A DNA stretch of 60,000 nucleotides from Tubiluchus corallicola (lineage: Eukaryota > Priapulida > Priapulimorpha > Priapulimorphida > Tubiluchidae). Of this stretch, positions 50,901-58,449 are shown piece after piece. The stretch spans positions 139,001-199,000 of the forward strand of contig JAQGDQ010000134.1 of NCBI GenBank assembly GCA_030141605.1. The letters are read 5' to 3'. A model generated the notes under the pieces. The model was not told the origin of the DNA. It searched no databases and saw only the letters and a program-made list of their open reading frames with translations. Position numbers and translations under genes: made by a program. Each line of letters opens with the position of its first letter. The first letter of the stretch is position 1.

Positions 50901-53900
50901 GGTAACTAACACTTATCTCAAGTATGTTTAAACACTAGTGCCCTATAGACACTTTTTCTTGACACTCAAGAGTGTGTTTAGTCGCTGTCAAATAATGTAC
51001 CCAGTCACGTGGCTCTTTGTTCTCAAATATGATTCTATTTAACTTAGGTAACTGAGATTTGCGCATTGCATAACTTTAAAAAAGTGAGAGAAAATTCTCT
51101 ATCATGTCATTTTTGAAAGAAACAATATATTTTTGTCAGGTATTGTTTTTTTATTTTCATAGCTGCTGATGATGATACTGAACCATCCAGTAATCGGGAT
51201 TTGAAGGATAGCTCCAGTAGTTCCAGCGATTCCGACAGTTCACAATCAGACCTGGACCGGTGCGGATCACCACGCGTACAGCGTGAACGGCGAAAGTTAC
51301 GGCGTCGGCGGCGGCCGTTTGCGCGCGACCAGTCTCCGAAGCCAGTTTTGGCCGAGCATGAAGCTTGGGATGCCGACATGCTGCCACAGGTGAGTAAATG
51401 TTTTTGCTTGTTTCGTATGTTTCTAGCTTTGGAAGTTATAGAATTGCAGTTGATATAAAGCTATTTCATGGCTAAACGTGACTAAGAGTTTTGATGGTAG
51501 TTTTTCAAGTTTGAAATTTATGAAAATTTGTTCATTCCACACATCAAAGCAAAAGTACAAGTGGATAATATTAGGCTACAGAAAATAATATTTCTGAGAG
51601 GAGAACCTGTAAGTGACATGTATTGTGTTTCAGTCATTTAATACCTTTGCCAGCTTTCTTAAGATTTTTTTTAATGTCACTTGGTTAATCTGCTGCAAAC
51701 ATGGCACACATATAAATCATTTGTTAAAATTCTTGTAGACATTGTTAGATAGCATATCACAACAGCTGCTAGAAATGCTAAGTATATATGTGGTAAATAT
51801 GTTCCAGTGTATCACGTCTAAATTGAAAAACTGTAATTTATCAGATTTTGTCTTGCATTTCAGGAGGTGAAAATGGCCGAGGTAACATCCAATATCTGGG
51901 GTACGCGATTCAAGATTGTCGGCGTGGCTTCCTACCTGCCGACAAATCTTGGACAAGTCAACTATAAGACGAGCCTGCTTCACCTGCAACCACGTCAGAT
52001 GGCCATATTAATCACAGAATTACGGGATGATTTAAAGCCGGAGAAGGACCCAAATTTTTGTGCTGCCACATTTTCAGACGACGACGATACCGGTGGTGTG
52101 TAGTATTTAAATGATTGTTTTTTTTTGGTATTTTATAAATTACTTAGGATCTTTTTAGTTGTACAAGAACTGAAAATTGCATGTAGGTAAAGCAAAGCCG
52201 TCTGCTGCATCAGTTCAGTAACTTCAGTTGCAGTGCCGTTTTCTTGTTGTTTACATGGACTTCACTTAATTATGTATTAGTCTGTTCAATGTAGAGTGAT
52301 TTACTAGCAGGATCTTGCTTGGAAACAAAAAAAATGAACTAGGTAAGGTTCTGTCTAGCTGTTAAGACTGTTATTATTACACTAGCATGGCCTGCAAGGC
52401 GTTGTCAAGTGTACACGAGTGCAATGTCTGATTTACTTAATTTTTGACCTTTTCATGATCATTGTCAGTCGATGGAACTGTGAAAAGGCTTATTTAAGTG
52501 GTTGAATGAAGTTAAAAGTAAAAGTGACTATAAATCCTTTTCTTCGATTTATATCGTTCGTAATGTTTCTCCAACATATAACTTTAAACTCAAGGAATGA
52601 TCACTAGTATTTTTTGAAGTCTGACACGTATTTTACTTTATTGGTTTCCTCATTACAACATACACGAATTATAAATATTAATCGCTAAAACAAAGTTGAA
52701 AAAATTTTACTTACGCCCCTAAGAATATAAGCAAAGTTAAAAGTCTTTTCTAGTCGTAGGCTCAACAAACAACTTGCAAAATGACTGTCCCAGACGAGGT
52801 GTACGCTTGATCGCATCTACCTCTAACCACATACTTTTAAATCAGTATTGTATTGGGGCAACATTTTACTCCTTTTTGCAAGTCAAAATTTTCAGATAAG
52901 CAGTGTATTTTTTATTCTTTTTAATAACTAATCTTTTAAATTTGCAGTCCCCTGAAGAAACTTTGTGTAGTCAGTGATACACATGCAAACATTAAAAAAC
53001 GTTAAATGATACAGTACTAGTTACTTCATCATACGTAGCAATGATTACTGTGCGAATAAAAATAGCTATTTCCTTGTTTGTATTTCTATTTTATTAAAAT
53101 GAGTTTCACTAAAATGTTGCAATGGACTTACAGCTTCAAGTTGCGTAGATACGGATGTGCTCAATCCAGGAATTCCTACAGCATCCCCGGTCCCCATAGC
53201 ACCGATCATGTTTACCTCTGGTCACAGTATTAAGTCTCACAACACGGAAGACGGCTCTTTACAAGCTGAAGTGCATCGTATCGGACTGAGCGATGATGTA
53301 ACAGAAGTGACCAATGTGCTGCCCGATGACACCGCTGGTTCTAGTCAAACAATATTCTTAGAAAAGAATGTAGTGAACAAAGCCAATGCTTCTTGTCAAG
53401 CCAACATTCCTTTAGATGGTGCTGCAGCTCACGACCTTGACTTGAATCTGCCTCATGTGGTTTCGGCTACGGCAGATAGCCTTACTTCTCATCAAATGCA
53501 AAATGTGGTCAGTGAAAGCACTAGTCTGTGTCATACTGACATGAGAACTCGGGATAGTGGCCACGCATGCCACGTGATACAGCTTATTGACCGACTTAAC
53601 GACAATTCCGAATCATCGTCTAGTCTTTACTACAATGGCAACAGTTCCACATCACCTTCGTCTCATATTGCTGTGCATAGTACAGCTGAAACTAGTCTAG
53701 CGATGGCCACTAAGCCAGTCGTCGAAACCTGTGATACAGAAGATGACATTGAATCCCTGGGGAAGGTGTTGGGTGGGTGTCAGACAGATGATAATGACAG
53801 TAAAGCTTACAGTGACCTAGCATTGGACAGCGCTGGTAGCAGCGGAACATCGTCTGTTGACATTAGCGGAAAATTAGCCGCTGAGTCAAGTAAAGAATTG

Positions 53901-56900
53901 AACAACAGTTCTGCCTGTGTTAATGATGCCGGCAATGGCAGTGATGCCGCCGGTGTATTTACTGTGATGAACACGAGTATCACTACGTGGGCAGAACAAT
54001 CAGGGAAGATCGAATACATTGATGCTCAGGAAGAAGAGAAATCAAAGAGTCGTACGACCAGTTTGAGTTTGGACGTTCGGACTGCTGCCACTCGGAGGAG
54101 CCGTAGCGTCGGGCAGTTGCACATGTTTGACAGTGGCGCGCTCGTGATGGACTTTGTGGTGACGCCACTTATCAACACAGACAAGCAGAAACGGCTCGTA
54201 TTGAAGCCGTCGATTAAGCCGGAGTTGAAACATTACGGGAAGAGCAAGAGTTTGGACTCGAGCATATGGCTTGACGTGGGTGCAGCCGATACAACCAGCA
54301 TAATATGTGCTTACTTAGAGAAGCAGTCAGCAAAAGAGGCAAGCAAGTCCAGTGGAAAGGACTGTGCTTCATTACGGAGGCTACAGTCTGTCTTGAAACA
54401 AAACTCTCAAAATGTCGTCGAGCCAGAATCTGATTCTGCAAAGTTAATAAAGTCACGTGACCGAACTCCAGAAGTTATTCACTCCGCGCCACCCTCTCCG
54501 GCTCACGGAACTAATATACAAAAATCTAAGGTAATGTATGTTGTAAATTGTATTGTTATACTACCTGCGCCACTTTAATTACCCTTTTAACGTAACTATT
54601 TCCCGTAAATTTTCTCAAAAATCTAAGCCAAATTGTTGTCGCTTCCAAGCGTCATAGTTTCAATTCAGAAATTTGTATTAAAAGGCGACTAAATCGTAAA
54701 TGGTGTTATGGTAATCAAATCATAATCAGTTAAATTAAGTGTTTTAATAACTATTTCGCAATTACATACAAATATACAGTACTTTTTGCCAATGATACGA
54801 TAATGATAAACTATTTTTTAGATGACACAATACGGCAGATTATTTCGAATTATGAAAGCGGTACTGAAGTTAGTCAATTAATGCAACAACAGAAAATTAT
54901 CATTAAAAAATAAAATTATTAAGTGCTTCAGTACCTTTAGTACTGTATAATTAAATGGCTAATGGCTACTAGTTATGAAACACAAGTTTGTTTGTCATAA
55001 TGATTCATAAATAAGTAAGATGCCAAAAAAACACATATTACTCCGATAAAAATATTTATCGTGAAAGTGATGTCTGTGAAAATGACAGTGTATTTGACAT
55101 CTGCGAGTCGGTATGAAAGTGTATAAAGGGGTCTCTCTACTTTGTCAGTATGATTTAGAATGAATATAGTCATTATTGCCCGGCAAAAGTAGAAGAAAAT
55201 GTTTTGGCATCTGACAATTTTATAATTTTAAATAATTCCTTTCATCCACTTCTTTGGTAATTCCTGTAAATAAGTCCGAAAAAAGTGAAGCGCTTTTGTA
55301 AAGGTAAGCGATAAGCACCGATACGTGCCGAATTCGATACAATAATGATATTCCTAGTATGATACCCATACAATAACGATAAGAACATTTTCCATATTGA
55401 TACAATATTTGACCAATATATATCATTATGATTAACATCCCTAGTAGCAACCATTTGGCAAAAGCTGGCTGGCACGTATCTAAGACTCAATGCACGCTAA
55501 GTTAAAGCCTAAAAAACAGTGTAAGTCATGCTTCAGCTGACCATTACAATCATTGTATTATGTGATTTTATTAAAATTTTAGATACCGGAATTGTCGCTA
55601 ATGCATCTCTTTAGTTGGCTGAGCATTCTCCAACTCCTCATTAAAGTGAGTGGTACAACAGTTGACTTGTCATCACTGTTTTTGTGATTTCCACTAACAG
55701 AGTGTTCTTGCTTGGCTTTACTAATACAGGGCAAACTGGGCAAAAAACACAAGAAGGGTACCGCCAAGAAACTCCGTCGTCGGTCGAAGAGCGCCGACAC
55801 GGCTAGTTCGGAAGACGAATTGAGTGCGGAAAACGTGACAAGCCGAAACTACAAGAACTTGCAAAGTTTTCAAAAATCTCATATCAAGCAAAAGGTGAGT
55901 ATGTCAGCTCGGTGTTTCGCACAAGGTAAATTGGTTTGATGTAATTTCGTTTGAAAAGCAGATATCCTAGTTGCACATTAAGTACAAGTTTGCTTAGTTT
56001 CGAATCGCATTTATAGACTGCATCTTTCGTCACTTGCAATGTACTTTTTAAAAGCATGGTTTTTGGTTTGTCATTTCTAACTTATGTGTGCGTTTTTAGC
56101 ATGATATATCATCAGTTTCATAATGGTGGCTGTGGTTGGTTGTGTGCTCCTAGGATGAGATCTCAGACCTCCTCTGCTGTGGTGGGCAAATAATTCAAAT
56201 TGTAGAGCGTGCAACCTGATATGGCAAGGTTCTGGGTTCAAGTCCTTGGCCAATAACTTTTTAGGGCCTTTTTCATTTAACTAACTATCAGGTAAATTGT
56301 TGTAAAGAGTGATGTCCTTTAATGTGATCCGTACTTAACACGGTTTGTAGCTACGATAGTTTTACTGGGTACACCCATCTAAGTTGCCTATGTTTCTGCC
56401 ACTAATATCTCTTTTTCCTATTGCTAAAACAGACTGAAACTTTTTAGTCACATTTTTTCACACTGAAGAACAGAAAATGTTAGCGGCAGTCCTTACGACA
56501 GTGTTTTTAGCGTGGTTAATTTTTTCGACTTTAGATGAGAAAGGTCAAGAAAGCTGAGAGTGCCTCCGGGACACCGATCAAGTCGCCAAAACGTCTGGAA
56601 TTTGCCATGCATAATAAGGCACCATTGTGGAATGAAACAAACCAGGTTTATCAACTCGACTTTGGAGGCAGAGTAACACAGGAGTCGGCCAAAAATTTCC
56701 AGGTGGAATTCAAGGGAAAACAGGTAGGCAATCTGATAGGTAGGAATCTTGCCATGACTGTTTCGTCATGGAATTCATTAGGTGTTAAAACAATCTTTGT
56801 ATATGAAAGTTTAGTATTTGTCTTTCGTGTTTTAACCCTTGCTACATTAATCTGGAAAGTGCTCTCGGGACCTCTTTTCACTGGTCCCTAAATGCCAACA

Positions 56901-57387
56901 GGTTGTCCATAGTTCTCATGTTACATGTAGAACAGCTACGTGTAAATCCAGTTTTTCCTCAGGCTTCCTTATCCGTGGAACGCTACTAGAAAGTTGTTTC
57001 CCTGAAAACTACAAGCTTAAGTGACATGTAAATTATGCGAATGAGGATGTGCTTTGGGGGTACAGAATAGATAAAATTGGTTTATACTGTTTTCAATGCA
57101 TCAGTTTATGCAGCCTGCAGATGCGTTATTCTTTTTATGCAGATATTTCCTATTGATTTTTTTCTGCATCGGCAAGTTACGTAAACGCCGCTTGATTCTT
57201 ATTAAACTACCTTCTCTACTAGCAAATTGGTTATTATTGATAATCTGTAGGCTTATTTTTTTATTTATAGGTGATGCAGTTTGGCAGGATAGACGGGAAT
57301 GCATATACATTAGATTTCCAGTATCCCTTCACAGCTGTCCAGGCATTTGCAGTTGCTCTTGCTAACGTCACGCAGCGATTAAAGTAA
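14564..57387 (+). CDS. TULP4: Tubby-like protein 4 (TULP4/TUSP) ortholog, complete coding region, 14 exons
   Basis: The join is 14564..14824, 24517..24645, 25212..25373, 30924..31110, 38131..38244, 46122..46267, 48312..48536, 49652..49874, 51163..51389, 51864..52092, 53134..54530, 55730..55894, 56535..56723, 57271..57387, giving 1256 residues (human TULP4 about 1540). Layout: WD40 repeats at about 1-360; a SOCS-box-like segment at about 364-412 (VSSLQLL, LPLPPRL); a tubby domain in three pieces at about 430-482, 561-600 and 1183-1256, separated by disordered linkers. The family is thought to act as a substrate adaptor for Elongin/Cullin ubiquitin ligases, and tubby domains bind phosphoinositides; neither is shown here. 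The ATG matches the family start position exactly and has an in-frame TGA at 14540-14542. All introns are GT-AG and phase-consistent. Confidence 0.96.
16781..16986. mobile_element. Possible piggyBac-like relic bounded by TTAA
   Basis: The left end reads TTAACCCTAGAAGTGCC, a typical piggyBac-style terminus. The right end reads GCGGTAAAAAAAGGTTAA, so the inverted ends agree only over about 6 bases beyond TTAA. It is about 200 bp long with no open frame, and could be chance. Confidence 0.35.
17514..17579. repeat. Tandem duplication, 33-bp unit, two copies
   Basis: CCTGTACCTATGTAATGTGT begins copy one at 17514, and CCTGTATCTGTGTAATGTGT begins copy two at 17547. Both end in CTGCACA. Only a few substitutions separate them. 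Confidence 0.75.
18086..18140. repeat. CA/TA microsatellite
   Basis: TATATATACATA, an uninterrupted CA run of about 24 bases, then TATATATATGCATATATATA. A simple compound repeat in TULP4 intron 1. Confidence 0.95.
18724..18769. repeat. Perfect tandem duplication, 23-bp unit
   Basis: CACCAGGGCTTCACAAATCC followed by TGG occurs at 18724 and again at 18747 without change, so the duplication is recent. Confidence 0.9.
18840..19370 (+). repeat. Dispersed repeat family, copy 1
   Basis: Shares long stretches with 45385-45800 (same strand) and 38640-39010 (opposite strand). Shared marks are TAAGCTGCAGAAGTTTGAAT near 19150, ATTTTCAAATGAATGGTGGC near 19236 and CATGTAATTAGTAAAATCAC near 18952. There is no long open frame. 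Probably an old non-autonomous transposon; the ends are not resolved. Confidence 0.75.
21240..21520 (-). mobile_element. LINE reverse-transcriptase relic
   Basis: The minus-strand frame reads [20 protein letters not shown], then, after a shift, [17 protein letters not shown]. This resembles the active-site block of non-LTR reverse transcriptases (YADDxxxxS..., then LxVNxxKT). The catalytic YADD appears as HADE, and a frame shift splits the block, so it is inactive. Confidence 0.6.
22225..22375. other. GC-richer patch in TULP4 intron 1
   Basis: CpG- and GC-richer than its surroundings, with repeated TTGCGCA/GCGCAA-type words and the palindromic CCTGTCGACAGG near 22345. No convincing coding frame was found in either direction. 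It could be an alternative promoter, an enhancer or an old transposon end. Confidence 0.3.
23638..23656. repeat. Short GT microsatellite
   Basis: GTGTGCGTGTGTGTGTGC in TULP4 intron 1, a short simple repeat. Confidence 0.85.
23820..24008. repeat. GT tract followed by long CT-rich polypyrimidine tract
   Basis: About 20 bases of GT, a GTGCGTGC segment, then about 130 bases of almost pure C and T (CTCTCTCT runs with CCCTCC interruptions). It lies 500 bp before TULP4 exon 2. Simple-sequence open frames across it are artefacts. Confidence 0.95.
24517..24645 (+). CDS. TULP4: TULP4 exon 2 (residues 88-130)
   Basis: A WD40 blade reading [20 protein letters not shown] and [20 protein letters not shown], nearly identical to vertebrate TULP4. 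It lies between acceptor CTGTAG and donor GTAATC, phase 0 on both sides. It is preceded by the largest intron (9.7 kb). Confidence 0.97.
25212..25373 (+). CDS. TULP4: TULP4 exon 3 (residues 131-184)
   Basis: A WD40 blade: [20 protein letters not shown], then [15 protein letters not shown], then [12 protein letters not shown]. The acceptor is TTGGCAG and the donor GTGAAT, phase 0. Very similar to the vertebrate protein. Confidence 0.97.
25990..26400 (-). mobile_element. LINE reverse-transcriptase relic
   Basis: The minus strand from about 26330 reads [20 protein letters not shown] (family [20 protein letters not shown]), and, after frame shifts, [15 protein letters not shown] as in the region after the FADD box. 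Several stops; dead copy. Confidence 0.65.
27224..27250. repeat. TGAC/ACTC simple repeat
   Basis: CACTGACTGACTGACTGACT followed by CACCCACTCACTCATC. Short tetranucleotide repeats. Confidence 0.85.
29191..29258. repeat. Tandem duplication, 38-bp period
   Basis: TACACATTTCGTTTGTTACT GTGTTACTGT at 29191 recurs with one change at 29229 (TACACATTTCATTTGTTACT). It is followed by a GTTT-rich stretch. Confidence 0.85.
30924..31110 (+). CDS. TULP4: TULP4 exon 4 (residues 185-247)
   Basis: A WD40 blade reading [20 protein letters not shown], followed by an acidic loop ([14 protein letters not shown]) in the place where vertebrates have another acidic loop. The acceptor is CTGTAG and the donor GTAATG, phase 1 out. 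Confidence 0.95.
31111..38130 (+). other. TULP4 intron 4 (7.0 kb)
   Basis: Mostly AT-rich sequence without recognisable genes. It contains a degenerate minisatellite (32748-32850) and G/C-run-bearing patches near 31457-31490, 31945-31995 and 34270-34450 that look like transposon-derived DNA but were not assigned to a family. Short open frames in 34.8-36.8 kb have no recognised similarity. Confidence 0.6.
32748..32850. repeat. Degenerate minisatellite, about 29-bp period, four units
   Basis: Unit heads CAGTCCAGACTGGAC (32748), CAGTTCAGACTTGAC (32778), CATTCTAGACTCGAC (32806) and CAGTCCCGACTAGAT (32836) are spaced 30, 28 and 30 bp. Each head is a near-palindrome around AGAC. Confidence 0.6.
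38131..38244 (+). CDS. TULP4: TULP4 exon 5 (residues 247-285)
   Basis: [20 protein letters not shown] and [12 protein letters not shown] align with the vertebrate LLTVSFTSGDISLM and NNYDDLSPTVI. The acceptor is GTCGCAG and the donor GTATGC, phase 1 at both ends. Confidence 0.94.
38640..39010 (-). repeat. Dispersed repeat family, copy 2 (inverted)
   Basis: The reverse complement of copy 1. It includes TAAGCTGCAGAAGTATGAAT (from about 38815 back), GAATGGTGGCTACC (about 38715) and GTAATTAGCAAAATCACTTT (about 38995). It starts about 400 bp after TULP4 exon 5. Confidence 0.75.
40660..40917. mobile_element. TTAA-flanked inverted-repeat element (MITE candidate)
   Basis: TTAACGGGAACA at 40660-40671 is exactly complemented by TGTTCCCGTTAA at 40906-40917. 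The length is 258 bp, with no open frame. The TTAA borders suggest a piggyBac-type origin, but the tip CGGG is not the usual CCC, so the class is uncertain. Confidence 0.55.
42440..42497. repeat. CTGT/CCTG simple repeat
   Basis: Alternating CTGTCTGT, CTGCCTGC and CTTTCTGT words over about 58 bases, in TULP4 intron 5. Confidence 0.9.
43432..43807. mobile_element. Tc1/mariner-type MITE with 17-bp perfect TIRs and TA target duplication
   Basis: The left end ATAAGCCTTTTCACAGG (43434-43450) is exactly complemented by CCTGTGAAAAGGCTTAT (43789-43805), and TA borders both. The length is 372 bp between the TAs. The body recurs at 52183-52497. A 68-codon open frame inside has no transposase features. 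Confidence 0.85.
45385..45800 (+). repeat. Dispersed repeat family, copy 3
   Basis: Same orientation as copy 1 but more diverged. It has GTGTAATTAGTAAAGTTACT near 45463, GGGCGCTCATGTTTAAA near 45511, ATTTTCAAATGAATGGCAGC near 45687 and CTTATAGACAGTTTTTTG near 45767, in the same order as copy 1. Confidence 0.7.
45929..46048. repeat. Interstitial telomere-like (CCCTAA)n array
   Basis: Degenerate CCCTAA/CCTAAC words: CAACCCTAACCCCTAACCCT, then ATACCTAACCCTAACCTAAC repeated as a tandem block of about 50 bp. It corresponds to the TTAGGG telomere motif of most animals. It lies 75 bp before the exon 6 acceptor. Confidence 0.9.
46122..46267 (+). CDS. TULP4: TULP4 exon 6 (residues 285-333)
   Basis: A WD40 blade: [16 protein letters not shown], then [20 protein letters not shown]. 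The acceptor is GTTTCAG and the donor GTAGTC. About 75 bp upstream the intron ends in a telomere-like array (45929-46048). Confidence 0.95.
46600..47270 (+). mobile_element. LINE 3' end relic in TULP4 intron 6
   Basis: The plus strand reads [10 protein letters not shown] (46610-46640), then in a shifted frame [47 protein letters not shown] and [14 protein letters not shown] block follows where a complete element has its WNxLP box. This order is typical of the C-terminal reverse-transcriptase thumb region of Rex1/CR1-like LINEs. A tail of AAAATAAAAAATAAAATT near 47255 may be the 3' end. Confidence 0.8.
47813..48175 (+). mobile_element. tRNA-derived SINE candidate
   Basis: Starts with an A-box-like TGGCCAAGTGG (47819-47829) and, about 40 bp later, a B-box-like GGGTTGAATCC (47864-47874), the spacing of a tRNA internal promoter. 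The remainder to about 48175 would be the SINE body. The acceptor stem does not pair well, so it is not a working tRNA gene. Confidence 0.5.
48312..48536 (+). CDS. TULP4: TULP4 exon 7 (residues 334-408; last WD40 and SOCS-box-like segment)
   Basis: [20 protein letters not shown] completes the propeller. [17 protein letters not shown] and [20 protein letters not shown] then match the SOCS-box region of vertebrate TULP4, with the L-P-P-R-L block retained. In the family this segment would contact Elongin B/C. The acceptor is ATTTTAG and the donor GTACTG, phase 0. Confidence 0.95.
48880..49085. other. AT-rich low-complexity stretch
   Basis: Runs of TATATAT and TTATTATT words with nothing else recognisable, in TULP4 intron 7. 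Confidence 0.6.
49100..49330 (-). mobile_element. Jockey/R1-type LINE C-terminal relic
   Basis: The minus strand reads CECGLGR, a stop, [19 protein letters not shown], then [14 protein letters not shown]. The C-x-C-G, TxEHL, CP spacing is the zinc-knuckle-like motif after the reverse transcriptase of many non-LTR elements. The stop shows decay. Confidence 0.6.
49652..49874 (+). CDS. TULP4: TULP4 exon 8 (residues 409-483; tubby part 1)
   Basis: [13 protein letters not shown] and [19 protein letters not shown], then [13 protein letters not shown], form the first tubby strands. The basic stretch RGRRVSK lies where tubby proteins carry lipid-contact residues. The acceptor is CATTTAG and the donor GTAAGC, phase 1 out. 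Confidence 0.96.
49970..50395. repeat. Loose CpG-bearing inverted repeat in TULP4 intron 8
   Basis: The outer left segment GGTCAGCCTTGCGACATGAC and the outer right segment, read as complement from about 50382 (GGTCGATCTGCGATGCGATG), are roughly similar, and both sides carry GCAAC and CAACTG words. It could be a decayed terminal-inverted-repeat transposon; the match is weak. Confidence 0.3.
51163..51389 (+). CDS. TULP4: TULP4 exon 9 (residues 483-558; insert in the tubby domain)
   Basis: A low-complexity linker: [11 protein letters not shown], a Ser/Asp run ([17 protein letters not shown]), then a basic stretch ([12 protein letters not shown]). Vertebrate TULP4 has a Ser/Pro/Lys-rich insert at the same place. 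The exon is assigned by frame continuity and splice sites (acceptor TTTTCATAG, donor GTGAGT), not by residue similarity. The basic run could be a nuclear localisation signal, which is inferred. Confidence 0.85.
51864..52092 (+). CDS. TULP4: TULP4 exon 10 (residues 559-635; tubby part 2)
   Basis: [40 protein letters not shown]: among the best conserved stretches of TULP4/TUSP. An acidic tail (FSDDDDT) follows. The acceptor is CATTTCAG and the donor GTGGTG, phase 1 out. A read-through would hit TAG 10 nt into the intron. Confidence 0.96.
52183..52497. mobile_element. Left-truncated second copy of the 43432 MITE
   Basis: Aligns with 43522-43805 over its length. Shared words are GGTAAAGCAAAG, AGAGTGATTTACTAGCAGGA, AACTAGGTAAGGTTCT and TTGTCAAGTGTACAC. 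It ends CTGTGAAAAGGCTTAT like copy one. About 90 bp of the left end, including the left TIR, is missing. It lies in TULP4 intron 10, 90 bp after exon 10. Confidence 0.85.
53134..54530 (+). CDS. TULP4: TULP4 exon 11 (residues 635-1100; long disordered linker)
   Basis: A 1.4-kb exon. Its start, [13 protein letters not shown], recalls the vertebrate VNIPIAPI motif. The rest is Ser/Thr/Asp/Asn-rich with no domain I recognise; short basic-Ser motifs such as RRSRSVGQL and GKSKSLDSS may be phosphorylation or 14-3-3-type sites. Vertebrate TULP4 instead has a Pro-rich linker here. The open frame is uninterrupted over 465 codons with much higher GC than the introns. The acceptor is ACTTACAG and the donor GTAATG, phase 0. 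Confidence 0.93.
55730..55894 (+). CDS. TULP4: TULP4 exon 12 (residues 1101-1155; basic linker)
   Basis: [20 protein letters not shown], then [15 protein letters not shown]. The Lys-rich start parallels the Lys-rich stretch before the C-terminal tubby part in vertebrates and resembles a nuclear localisation signal. The acceptor is CTAATACAG and the donor GTGAGT, phase 0. Confidence 0.9.
56185..56270 (+). mobile_element. tRNA-like SINE head or tRNA pseudogene
   Basis: Carries TAGAGCGTGCAACC followed by GGTTCTGGGTTCAAGTCC, which contains a good B box (GGTTCAAGTCC). The wording around the B box resembles that at 47860-47875, suggesting the same tRNA-derived family. The D arm is irregular and the acceptor stem does not close. 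Confidence 0.45.
56535..56723 (+). CDS. TULP4: TULP4 exon 13 (residues 1156-1218; tubby part 3)
   Basis: [36 protein letters not shown] is almost the same as in vertebrates. The acceptor is ACTTTAG and the donor GTAGGC, phase 0. The ATG after the acceptor is internal, not a start. Confidence 0.97.
57271..57387 (+). CDS. TULP4: TULP4 exon 14 (residues 1219-1256 and stop; tubby C-terminus)
   Basis: [38 protein letters not shown] then TAA at 57385-57387. This is the tubby C-terminal signature that forms the central helix of the barrel. The end position matches vertebrate TULP4 exactly. The acceptor is TTTATAG. Confidence 0.97.
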   Translation: MMQFGRIDGNAYTLDFQYPFTAVQAFAVALANVTQRLK

Positions 57388-58414
57388 AGGCAACTCACTT
57401 CATTTTCCTTATAATTGCTTCATAGTTTATTTCAGATCACATAACTTGACTGCAAATATCTTACTGCAGTCTCAAACATGTTTAAGATTATGAGTTGGTG
57501 TTTAAATCTTCGTTACTAAATTTTTTAAGCCAAGCTTGACCAATAGGTAGGAAATAAGAAATAAAAAGTTGGGAGCTAGACTTCAATCGGAAATTCAGTT
57601 CCAATTAAAAAAACAAGCTTTAAAATTTGTGTGTTAGATTCGGACCCGTTCATAATTTTCACATTTTTGCCTCAAGTCTGATTTTCAAAATTTAATAATT
57701 ACCAATCCATTTCATCACTAATTCAAATTCTTTCACAAAGTTTCTAAAATGCTGTGATTCTACTTATGACGGTTTTTAAGATGTGCATTTAACTCGTACT
57801 CATTAATTGACCGTGCCTAAAAATTCAAGCTTTGTAGCTCGCACTTTTGTTTTGGCTAAATGAGTCAGTAAGCATCGCGTATGACTGGATATGTGCACCA
57901 GAACCACATTACCATCTTCCTTGTTACATAGCAGTTAAAAAACGTGCAAACATTTTGGAGTTGTGATTAAAAAAAGTTAACATACAGATGAAATACCTGC
58001 AAACAGAGATGTTGGCTGAACTAGTGAAAGAAAACTGTTGCCTCTAGACACAGATTTCATGTTATATTTTAGTGTTGTGTTCTCAAACAGGGTGTTGCAA
58101 GATTTCTCAATAATTTTGAATTAAAGGATTTGTCAGTAGAAAGCAAAAAACAGTACCATGATAACGACACCTTGTATTCGTATGTGGTGGATGAGTCACA
58201 CAAGTTCAGGAGCTGTCATAAAAAAGAACCCCTACTTTTACTGCTGAGCACCAAATTAGAAATTTGTTATGGTTTAAATATCTGAAAATCTCCTCTAAAA
58301 ATCATAAAAAATTCTTTCTACTTCTTGATTTTTTGGTGCTGTATAGGTATGGTGGACCTTTCTGTTTTAATGCTTGTTGTATTTCCTGACTGTTTCTGAT
58401 TTTTGTTTGTTATC

Positions 58415-58449
58415 AATAAAAATTAGAATTTTGATAACTGCATAATAAA
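58415..58449 (+). promoter_or_regulatory. Candidate TULP4 polyadenylation signals
   Basis: Two AATAAA hexamers 29 bp apart (58415-58420 and 58444-58449), about 1.0 kb after the stop. Other candidates are 58945-58950 and 59665-59670, the last followed by a T/GT-rich stretch. Transcript data would be needed to choose. Confidence 0.35.

Noticed and set aside
51107-51387. Minus-strand open frames rich in Arg opposite TULP4 exon 9
   Set aside because: Antisense shadows of the GC-rich exon.
53807-54456. Minus-strand open frames inside TULP4 exon 11
   Set aside because: Antisense shadows of a long coding exon.
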